Below are positions 57,174 through 64,000 of a stretch of DNA of 64,000 nucleotides, piece by piece. The stretch is from positions 1 through 64,000 of the forward strand of contig CALURG010000044.1 of NCBI GenBank assembly GCA_944323115.1, read 5' to 3'. Position 1 is the first letter of the stretch. Each line of letters opens with the position of its first letter. Under the pieces are notes generated by a model that made no database searches, was not told the origin of the DNA, and saw nothing but the letters and a program-made list of their open reading frames with translations. A program made the position numbers and the translations under genes. This stretch comes from Candidatus Gastranaerophilales bacterium (GTDB lineage Bacteria; Cyanobacteriota; Vampirovibrionia; Gastranaerophilales; Gastranaerophilaceae).

Positions 57174-57835
57174 ATATACTGACTTTTGATACAAGTCTTG
57201 ATAAAACTTATGTTACACTTTCTTCCGACAGCAATATTCTTGAAAGTGAAATTGTTGTGAACCACAATGAGAAATATCATTCTGCTTTTTTAATACCGGT
57301 TATTGTTTCTATTTTGAAAAAACACAATTTCACAATGCAAAATATAGATGCTATCGGGACAAATATCGGTCCGGGCAGTTTCACCGGAATCAGAGCATGT
57401 GTCACTGTAGCAAGAGTTATGGCACAGCAGCTTGATATACCTCTTGTAGGTGTAAATTCTCTGGAAGTTCTGTCGAGAATAAATAAGTCTGATAAAAAGA
57501 CAGTTCTTGTTTTGGATGCAAGAAAGCAAAAATATTACACTGCTGTTTATCAAAATAAAAAAGAAATTTTGGCTCCTTGTCTCACGGACTGTTCTGATTT
57601 GTCAAAAATTGATTTTGCTGATTCATTTGTAATTTCGGATGAATCCGGTGCACAAATTTTACAAAAGTTTGGTATAAAACCTGTTGTATATTCTGAGGCA
57701 AACGAGAATTTAGGTTTGTTTTTGAATAAGATTGTTAATGAAAAATTGTCTTGCTATGGCAAAGATGTGTTTGTATGGTCAAAATTAAAACCTTTGTACC
57801 TGCAAGCTCCTCCAGTTACTTTGTCAAAGAAATGA
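57170..57835 (+). CDS. tsaB: t6A biosynthesis protein TsaB
   Basis: The 221-residue ASKHA-fold protein has ILTFDTSLDKTYVTL, YHSAFLIPVI, GPGSFTGIRACVTVARVMA and LVLDARKQKYYTAVY. It dimerises with TsaD. It begins with TTG overlapping the tsaE stop and has AAGGGA upstream, so translation is coupled. Confidence 0.94.
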   Translation: MNILTFDTSLDKTYVTLSSDSNILESEIVVNHNEKYHSAFLIPVIVSILKKHNFTMQNIDAIGTNIGPGSFTGIRACVTVARVMAQQLDIPLVGVNSLEVLSRINKSDKKTVLVLDARKQKYYTAVYQNKKEILAPCLTDCSDLSKIDFADSFVISDESGAQILQKFGIKPVVYSEANENLGLFLNKIVNEKLSCYGKDVFVWSKLKPLYLQAPPVTLSKK

Positions 57836-57927
57836 TATGGTGCTCAATCTAGATTAAATATAGGATTTCAAAATCTCGATATTATTATTTAATTATAAAT
57901 AATAATTGTATTGGAGATTAGATTAGC

Positions 57928-58695
57928 ATGGATATAACCTCACTGGTAGGAATTTTCTTCGGGATAGTTTGTATCTTGATAGGTCAGGCAATGGAAGGCG
58001 GTAACGTAGGTCAGCTGCTTCAAATTACCGCTGCTTTTATTGTATTTGGCGGTACTGGCGGTGCTATTATTTTAAGCTTTTCAATTGAGGAACTTAAAAA
58101 TGCAGTTATACTGCTCAAAGATGTATTCTTTGGAGAGAAAGTTAACTTTGAAGAGGTAATTGCTGAAATCATAAAATTTGCTACAAAAGCCAGAAGGGAA
58201 GGTGCTATCTCTCTTGAAAAAGAAGCCAGAACGGCATCTGACTCTTTGATGGTTATGGGCCTGGAAGCTGTTGCTGACGGAACTGATCCGGCTTTGGTTC
58301 GTCAGATGATGGAAACACAGGTTTCTCTTTTGGAAGATAAAGTTGCCGGTGGTGCAAAAGTTTGGGAATCAGCCGGAGGTTATTCTCCTACTATCGGTAT
58401 CATCGGTGCCGTACTTGGTTTGATTCAGGTTATGCAAAACCTTTCAGACCCGTCAAAACTTGGTGCCGGTATTGCTGTAGCATTTGTTGCAACAGTTTAT
58501 GGTGTTGGTGCTGCAAACCTTATTTTGATTCCTATTTCTACAAAATTAAAATTTAAATATAAAAAGATATTCTTGAAAAAAGAAGTTATCATAGAAGGTA
58601 TTTTGGCTATTCAAGCCGGTGAAAGCCCGGCCTTGATTGAAAGAAAGCTTATGGCTTATATTTTGGATAGCCATATGAGAGAAGAAGCTTTGTAG
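57928..58695 (+). CDS. motA: Flagellar stator protein MotA
   Basis: The 255-residue product has four transmembrane segments. The cytoplasmic loop has REGAISLEKEA and the Pro-bearing GGYSPTIGIIGAVLGLIQVMQNL, both hallmarks of MotA/PomA. With MotB it forms the proton- or sodium-driven stator. GGAG is in the leader GATTAGATTAGC before the ATG. No other flagellar gene is in the window. Confidence 0.95.
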   Translation: MDITSLVGIFFGIVCILIGQAMEGGNVGQLLQITAAFIVFGGTGGAIILSFSIEELKNAVILLKDVFFGEKVNFEEVIAEIIKFATKARREGAISLEKEARTASDSLMVMGLEAVADGTDPALVRQMMETQVSLLEDKVAGGAKVWESAGGYSPTIGIIGAVLGLIQVMQNLSDPSKLGAGIAVAFVATVYGVGAANLILIPISTKLKFKYKKIFLKKEVIIEGILAIQAGESPALIERKLMAYILDSHMREEAL

Positions 58696-58707
58696 GCATA
58701 AACAATA

Positions 58708-59700
58708 ATGGCAAAAAAGAAGAAAGCGGAAGAACATGAAAATTTGGAAAGATGGCTTGTGTCATATGCCGACTTTATGACTCTTCTTTTTGCTACATTT
58801 GTTGTATTGTATGCATTGTCTCAAATTAATGTTAATGAATTTAAAAAAGTTGAAGAATCTTTGAAGAAAGCGTTTAGTATTCAGTCTATCCTTGATGGCG
58901 GCAGTGGTGTAATGTCTTCCGGGAATTCTGTTTTGGATACAAGTGCAGCTGACTCTATGATAGATTCATTGCTTATGGAATATATTAGTCCCAGATATGA
59001 GCAAGAGTCTTATGAAAAGATAAAAAAAGAAATAGAAGATTTGGCAAAATCCGGTGAGATGAATGGTGTAAGTGCTACTATCGATGAAAGAGGCCTTGTT
59101 ATAACGATATCCGATAAAAATATTCTCTTTAAATCCGGTTCCGCAGAATTAAGTGATCAAGCAAAAAAAATGCTTGAAATTATAGGTAAACTGATTGTAC
59201 AAAAATTTGCAATGCACTCTATAAGAGTAGAAGGTCATACCGATTCTGTTCCTGTCAGCGGCAGATATCCGTCTAACTGGGAATTGTCCTCTGCCAGAGC
59301 TTCATCAATCGTCAGATATTTGATTGACAGATTTAAAATATTGCCTGACCTTATGTCTGCTGTTGGCTATGCTGATACAAGACCTGTTGATACGGGCAAA
59401 GATGCAGAATCTCTCGCTAAAAACAGAAGAGTTGAAATAGTTGTACAAAAAAATCAGTACAAAAACCTTGACCATTACCAAAACACTTATATAAAAATGG
59501 GTAAAACAGAACAACAAAGAAGACGTAATGAGCAAATTAAAATTATAAAAGAAATCGAAAACAAAGAAATTGAATCTCTTGGTGAAGATATTAAAAATAC
59601 TTCTGAAATGTCTGCTGATAAAGATTCGAAATATGAATCTACATCAAGCGAGTTTTTAAATGAATCCAAAAGAATTGAAGAGCTTGCAGGCCCCAGATAA
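58708..59700 (+). CDS. motB: Flagellar stator protein MotB (OmpA-like)
   Basis: The 330-residue product has one transmembrane helix with the ion-carrying Asp22 in SYADFMTLLFATFVVLYALS. A plug/linker and an OmpA-type peptidoglycan-binding domain (IRVEGHTDSVPV, NWELSSARASSIVRYL, NRRVEIVVQ) follow. A charged C-terminal extension of about 75 residues goes beyond the OmpA domain. It follows motA by 12 bases. Confidence 0.95.
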   Translation: MAKKKKAEEHENLERWLVSYADFMTLLFATFVVLYALSQINVNEFKKVEESLKKAFSIQSILDGGSGVMSSGNSVLDTSAADSMIDSLLMEYISPRYEQESYEKIKKEIEDLAKSGEMNGVSATIDERGLVITISDKNILFKSGSAELSDQAKKMLEIIGKLIVQKFAMHSIRVEGHTDSVPVSGRYPSNWELSSARASSIVRYLIDRFKILPDLMSAVGYADTRPVDTGKDAESLAKNRRVEIVVQKNQYKNLDHYQNTYIKMGKTEQQRRRNEQIKIIKEIENKEIESLGEDIKNTSEMSADKDSKYESTSSEFLNESKRIEELAGPR

Positions 59701-59777
59701 AATTTTATAGATTTTATATTTTTATATATCCATGTTTGTTTTATAATAAATTAGCTGGCTATTAATGAGGATATATT

Positions 59778-61034
59778 TTGCAAAATATAAAATTGACCAG
59801 ATATATTTTAATAGCACTTATTCTTGGTGTGCTTTGCGGAATTGTATTTCCTGGTTTTTCCGTAAAAATCGCACCTCTTGCCATGATGTTTTTGAACATG
59901 GTTAAAATGATTATTGCCCCATTATTGTTTGCTACTCTGGTAATTGGTATTGCAGGACATGGAGATATTAAAAGTCTTGGCAAAATAGGTTTTAAAACTT
60001 TAATTTATTTCGAAGTAGTGACTATTTTTGCACTTATAATCGGCTTGGGTATTGGCCATTTCACTCAGCCCGGTGCCGGTGTTTCTGATGTATCAAATGT
60101 TGCACCTGCATACATGGATACTGTTGCAAAAATGAGCGAGACCGGCACTCATGCATCTTTGACAAACCTCATTATAGATATATTTCCATCCAGTGTTGTA
60201 AAATCAATGGCGGAAGGCAATTTGCTTCAAATTGTTGTTTTCAGTTTGTTTTTTGCACTTGCAATATGTGCAGTCGGTCAAAAAGCAAAACCAATTATTG
60301 ATTTTTTAAATTCGCTGTCAGAAGTTATGTTTAAGTTTACGGAGTATGTTATGTGGTTTGCTCCTGTCGGTGTTTTTGCAGCAATTGCAAGTACTATTGG
60401 CAGCAGTGGTATCGGTATACTTAAAAATTATGTAAAAATCGTTTTTTCATTATATTTTGCATTGGTCGTATTTCTTATATTTATTATATTTTTTGTATGT
60501 AAAATTGTAAGAATACCGTTTTTCGGTTTGGTAAAAACTTTAAAAGATCCGGCATTGCTGGCTTTTTCTACTGCAAGTTCGGAGGCAGCACTTCCTAAAG
60601 CGATGGAAGAGATGGAAAAATTTGGTGTTCCAAAAAATATTGTAGGTTTTGTAATGCCTACCGGGTATACTTTTAATCTTGACGGAAGTACTTTGTATTT
60701 ATCTATGGCTGTTCTATTTGCAACGCAGCTTGTTGGTATTGATTTGTCATGGCAGCATCAGCTTGTTATTATGTTCGCTTTGATGTTTACAAGTAAAGGT
60801 GTTGCAGGTGTACCGAGAGCTTCACTTGTTGTTCTGGCAGGTACTTTATCAAGTTTGGGATATCCGCTTATTGGTGTCGCTATTCTTTTAGGTATTGACC
60901 AAATACTTGATATGGGCAGGACTACTGTAAATCTTGTAGGAAATTGTGTTGCAACGATATTTATTGCAAGATGGGAAAACGAATTTGATTATGACAAAAT
61001 GCATAATTATATTTCAAAAAAAATGAATTCTTAA
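59778..61034 (+). CDS. Dicarboxylate/amino acid:cation symporter (DAACS/GltP-like)
   Basis: The 418-residue membrane protein has about eight transmembrane spans and re-entrant loops. Family motifs are AFSTASSEAALPKAMEEMEKFGV, VMPTGYTFNLDGSTLYL and SKGVAGVPRASLVVLAGTL, with DMGRTTVNLVGNCVAT. It should import glutamate, aspartate or C4-dicarboxylates with sodium or protons. The start is TTG at 59778, seven bases after GAGG; no ATG fits the N-terminus. Confidence 0.93.
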   Translation: MQNIKLTRYILIALILGVLCGIVFPGFSVKIAPLAMMFLNMVKMIIAPLLFATLVIGIAGHGDIKSLGKIGFKTLIYFEVVTIFALIIGLGIGHFTQPGAGVSDVSNVAPAYMDTVAKMSETGTHASLTNLIIDIFPSSVVKSMAEGNLLQIVVFSLFFALAICAVGQKAKPIIDFLNSLSEVMFKFTEYVMWFAPVGVFAAIASTIGSSGIGILKNYVKIVFSLYFALVVFLIFIIFFVCKIVRIPFFGLVKTLKDPALLAFSTASSEAALPKAMEEMEKFGVPKNIVGFVMPTGYTFNLDGSTLYLSMAVLFATQLVGIDLSWQHQLVIMFALMFTSKGVAGVPRASLVVLAGTLSSLGYPLIGVAILLGIDQILDMGRTTVNLVGNCVATIFIARWENEFDYDKMHNYISKKMNS

Positions 61035-61122
61035 ATTTTTGCATATTAAATTTTTATATCTTTTTTATTTCTATGCTTGTTGTATAATTGTGTTATAGAG
61101 TTCAGAGTGATTGGCGGTTTCT

Positions 61123-62076
61123 ATGCTTCAAATTTTTAAAACACAAGAAGATAAAACCTTAAAAGAGCTTACAATTAATGAATTTGAGCAAGGTTCATGG
61201 TTCAATTTAATCAAACCTACTGCTGATGAAATAAAAGATGTTGCCGCAGCATTAAATATTGATGCGGACTTTTTGAGAGATTCTTTGGACTCGGAAGAAA
61301 GATCACGTATTGAACTGGATGATGACAAGCTGCTTATAATTACTAATATCCCTATGATGGAGGATGAAAACAGTTTTGATACGCTGCCTCTTGGTGTAAT
61401 TATGACGCCTCACAACATTGTTACTGTATCTTTGAAAGAAAACAGGATAATTTCGTTTTTCAATCAAGATACTGCAAAATTGTTTAACACTTCTGACAGA
61501 ACAAGATTTTTATTTCAGATTTTGTTCAGATCCACAAAGTTCTACTTGAGATATCTTGAACATATAAACAGGCACACTGAAAAAATTGAAGTTGAACTTA
61601 AAAGAACCATGAAAAACAAAGCTCTTTTCCAGCTTTTGGATGTGCAAAAATCTCTTGTATATTTCACAACTGCTCTAAAAGATAACGGCAGGGTTATGGA
61701 AAAATTAAGCAGATTTAAAAAGCTACCTGGTTTTTCAACATTTATGGCATACAATGACGAAATCGAAGACTTAATGGAAGATGTCATAGTAGAAAATAAA
61801 CAGGCTATTGAAATGGTAGAAATGCACAGAAACATTTTGGAAAGCATGATGGATGCTTTTGCTTCAATCATTTCTAATAATTTGAACATAGTCATGAAGT
61901 TTTTAACTTCAGTGACAATTATTCTTGCTATACCGACTATGGTTGCAAGTTTTTGGGGAATGAATGTTGATGTTCCGATGGCACACATGCATTACGCTTT
62001 TTGGGGTATTTTGCTGTTTTCTTTAGTGTTAGCTGGTATTATTGCAATTATTTTGGCAAGAAAAGGACTGTTTTAA
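61123..62076 (+). CDS. corA: CorA family divalent cation transporter
   Basis: The 317-residue product has a large cytoplasmic N-terminal domain and two C-terminal helices. The signature GMN is in ASFWGMNVDVPM, followed by the last helix (WGILLFSLVLAGIIAIILA). It moves Mg2+ or related cations. The ATG at 61123 is preferred over an in-frame TTG at 61111. TATAAT lies at 61083-61088. Confidence 0.94.
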   Translation: MLQIFKTQEDKTLKELTINEFEQGSWFNLIKPTADEIKDVAAALNIDADFLRDSLDSEERSRIELDDDKLLIITNIPMMEDENSFDTLPLGVIMTPHNIVTVSLKENRIISFFNQDTAKLFNTSDRTRFLFQILFRSTKFYLRYLEHINRHTEKIEVELKRTMKNKALFQLLDVQKSLVYFTTALKDNGRVMEKLSRFKKLPGFSTFMAYNDEIEDLMEDVIVENKQAIEMVEMHRNILESMMDAFASIISNNLNIVMKFLTSVTIILAIPTMVASFWGMNVDVPMAHMHYAFWGILLFSLVLAGIIAIILARKGLF

Positions 62077-62092
62077 GTGTTTTTTGCTTATT

Positions 62093-62157
62093 GTAACAAT
62101 GCTTGTAGTAAATGTTTGTAATTAGCAAAAAAAATTTTGTTTTGTCTTAATTATATA
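62093..62157 (+). promoter_or_regulatory. Probable shared-class promoter (variant) of the gene at 62182
   Basis: GTAACAAT starts at 62093, AGCAAA is at 62124-62129 and TATATA at 62152-62157. The A/T run after AGCAAA closely matches that of the gene at 47736. Spacings are slightly longer (GCAA to TATA 27). Confidence 0.35.
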
Positions 62158-62181
62158 GGCAGTCAAAAAGAGGTTTTTATT

Positions 62182-64000
62182 GTGAATATTAATTCTTTAA
62201 ACTTGTTAAATAACTATAAAACAATGAAACAAGATAAGAATAAAAAGTCTCAATCAATACCGTCTTTTTCGGGCTGTGTTGTGACTCAAGATGCAAAAGG
62301 ACGTGATTTATACAAGTTTACACTACCTAACGCACCTGCCGGAACAAAAATTGCTCTTGCTGTCATGTCCAAAGATTCTTACGGAAATTATAAACTGAAT
62401 CAAGAGGTTGAAACTTTTGATTTTCCTCAAGGGTTTAAGAGTTTTGAAGTGTCTCCTCGCAGGTATGGTCTCGATGAAAACAATGTATTGGGCTACAAAT
62501 TTTTTGTGGACGGCAATGAATATACTGACAAGGGAGTAAAAGGAGAACAAAACTTCACTATTGCACAACCTTTAAATTACGGGTATTCTTCAAGACCACG
62601 CCAGATGGAGCATGTGCTTGTTGACGCATTTAATGTAGACAGTGCTCAAAAACATAAAAGAAACCATTTTAACTTGCTTGGCGGGACAATAAAGTCTGTT
62701 ACAGAAAAAGTTCCTGAACTTGCAAACAGCGGTATAAGAAATATATTGGGCACCCCGATATTCGGTCAAGATAACAAATCAAGTCATGGATATTGGACGA
62801 CAAATCCTTACCAAATCACTGACAATTTCGGTAATTTTAAAGATTTCAGAGATTTGATGATATCGTTGTATAAAAACGGTATGTCATGGACGGCTGACGG
62901 TGCTTTTGTGAATGAAGGGCTTGAGGGAATTCATATTAAAGACATGATGACTTGGCGTACACAGAGCCCGTTTTTCCCGATGTTTGAAACAAAAGATTTT
63001 CAAAGTATTCCTTTTCGCTACGGCATACTTTCGAAAAATCCGACTGCGTTCAAGCACACACATATCCAACTTATTAATGCACCGTATAAAATAGTTTTTG
63101 AAAGATATGGCGATGTATACAGAGAAACAAAGATAGTCAGAAACAGAGTAGATGCTTCTAAGCCCACATATATTCAGATTTTTGATGACAGGCTTGCTTC
63201 TGAAAAACAAATGAACGGCAATCAAACATTTAATGTTTATGACAAGAAAGAAACAAAAGACAGATATGAAATTGCAAATTACAAAGATTCTGTTCAGCCG
63301 TATAATTTCCGTGTTAGTCCTGCTGAAGTAGATGCAAATTATCACAAGTACAAAGAAATAAAAAGAATTGATGAAAATGTGCAATTTAAAGATGCACTAA
63401 TGAATTGGTCAACCTTTAATATTGTCAATTCAAATAAAGACGGAGGAATTTCACTTTGGGTTGGTAATAGCGATATTGCCAAGAAAAGATTTGTTCTTCC
63501 GGAATCTGTTTTGAAGTCCATGAAACTTGATAAAGAAAAACGTGATGCTGTTTATGCTGCTCAATATCAAGTACAAGATGATATGGTGCAAGTCGGAAGT
63601 TTTTGGACAGGTGCTGTAGCAAAAATGTTAACGGAATATACGGCAAAAGAGCTCGGACAAAAAGTTAATGAACAAGAAATGACATATGAGCGTGCCGTAG
63701 ATACTCTCGTCAAAGAAGGTAAATTGCCTAAAGGGGCATTAGCGGTTTTGAATGAAGGAGAAAACAATGCTTCTCCTTTGGCCAATATTCTTTCTTTAAA
63801 CACAATAACCGGCGGCAGAAAATATTATTTGAAATCCCCAAATCTTTTTGAAACACTCACAGAAGGAGTTATGTCATATCCGTTTGATGCAATAGAATTT
63901 TCTCCAGATTTAATGAGTGTTTTAGCTTATCCTTATATCAAAAATCTTGCAGTTTCTTCTGATACTGTTGGAAAAAGCAGATATGAAATGTATTTGATGA
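62182..64000 (+). CDS. Large GH13-like (alpha-amylase superfamily) protein, 3' end outside the window
   Basis: The frame starts at GTG 62182 behind AGAGG and stays open for 606 codons to the window edge. A disordered N-terminus carries PSFSG (27-31). A beta domain like CBM48/E-set follows (about 42-130). Then comes the GH13 layout: LLGGTIKSVTEKVPELANSGI, HGYWTTNPYQIT (202-213) and DFRDLMISLYKNGMSWTADGAFVNEG (221-246, region I-like, usually ending VxNH). The missing His suggests altered or lost catalysis. It is probably a lineage-specific relative of glycan-branching or amylase enzymes. Confidence 0.65.
   Translation, partial: MNINSLNLLNNYKTMKQDKNKKSQSIPSFSGCVVTQDAKGRDLYKFTLPNAPAGTKIALAVMSKDSYGNYKLNQEVETFDFPQGFKSFEVSPRRYGLDENNVLGYKFFVDGNEYTDKGVKGEQNFTIAQPLNYGYSSRPRQMEHVLVDAFNVDSAQKHKRNHFNLLGGTIKSVTEKVPELANSGIRNILGTPIFGQDNKSSHGYWTTNPYQITDNFGNFKDFRDLMISLYKNGMSWTADGAFVNEGLEGIHIKDMMTWRTQSPFFPMFETKDFQSIPFRYGILSKNPTAFKHTHIQLINAPYKIVFERYGDVYRETKIVRNRVDASKPTYIQIFDDRLASEKQMNGNQTFNVYDKKETKDRYEIANYKDSVQPYNFRVSPAEVDANYHKYKEIKRIDENVQFKDALMNWSTFNIVNSNKDGGISLWVGNSDIAKKRFVLPESVLKSMKLDKEKRDAVYAAQYQVQDDMVQVGSFWTGAVAKMLTEYTAKELGQKVNEQEMTYERAVDTLVKEGKLPKGALAVLNEGENNASPLANILSLNTITGGRKYYLKSPNLFETLTEGVMSYPFDAIEFSPDLMSVLAYPYIKNLAVSSDTVGKSRYEMYLM

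Noticed and set aside
62323-63803. Minus-strand frames opposite the right-end gene
   Set aside because: The plus-strand frame is open for 606 codons with GH13-like blocks and a ribosome-binding site.
1-64000. CRISPR arrays, insertion sequences, prophage
   Set aside because: No regularly spaced repeats, transposase, integrase or phage structural genes seen. The repeats near 35115 and 19644 are coding or tRNA-related.

Overview
The window is a 64 kb piece of a very AT-rich bacterial chromosome. It uses the standard code (TAA, TAG and TGA stops) and is densely packed with short operons. Gene content points to a Gram-negative-type (diderm) bacterium with cyanobacterium-like housekeeping genes but no photosynthesis genes: a DnaG-RpoD pair, an extra group 2 sigma factor, an LmeA/DUF2993 protein, an AMIN-domain amidase, CtpA, a type IV prepilin, MotAB stators and GT9-type glycosyl transfer. 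My best inference is a non-photosynthetic relative of Cyanobacteria (Melainabacteria/Vampirovibrionia, probably Gastranaerophilales). This rests on gene content and style, not on a phylogeny.

Layout. 1-4.7 kb: end of an unknown gene, a GH13-like protein, then dnaG-rpoD on the minus strand. 4.8-13 kb: a Met/Gly/Tyr-rich protein, then a plus-strand run purD-ylxR-infB-rbfA-truB-LmeA-like-GerMN-HicB-like. 13-19.5 kb: group 2 sigma factor, tadA, a TIGR02757-type protein, a run of secreted proteins including an M48 protease, and an operon of anti-sigma, ECF sigma and Spy/CpxP-like protein. 19.6-22 kb: tRNA-Leu(UAA) beside a tRNA-like partial copy, then a HigBA toxin-antitoxin pair. 22-33 kb: a TPR protein and a signalling block with a hybrid histidine kinase, a CheY-like regulator, a degenerate PilB/GspE-like ATPase with an MshEN domain, a small HD-GYP-like protein, and a GAF-GGDEF-HD-GYP protein. 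33-46 kb: lineage-specific small or low-complexity proteins, an 892-residue coiled coil, pgi, two zinc dehydrogenases facing a two-cluster Fe-S oxidoreductase, and a prepilin. 46-64 kb: mtnP behind a structured leader, yggT, obgE, ctpA, an OmpR-type regulator, speD, murI, an amidase, trxB, tsaE-tsaB, motA-motB, a dicarboxylate/glutamate symporter, corA and the start of a large GH13-like gene.

The main unexpected signal is regulatory. At least six promoters, mostly in front of lineage-specific proteins of unknown function, share an upstream TTAACAAT box, an (A/G)GCAAT box about 20 nt before a TATA element, and spacings that differ by whole helical turns. They lie at 4.7, 24.5, 33.5, 38.2, 45.6 and 47.6 kb, with weaker forms at dnaG and at 62.1 kb. 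A second signal is that about ten genes with no Shine-Dalgarno have a -10-like hexamer exactly 6-7 nt before the start codon, as expected for leaderless mRNAs. This includes the higB toxin, whose TTGACA-N17-TACAAT promoter is covered by a perfect inverted repeat. A third theme is cyclic-di-GMP-type domains with missing key residues.
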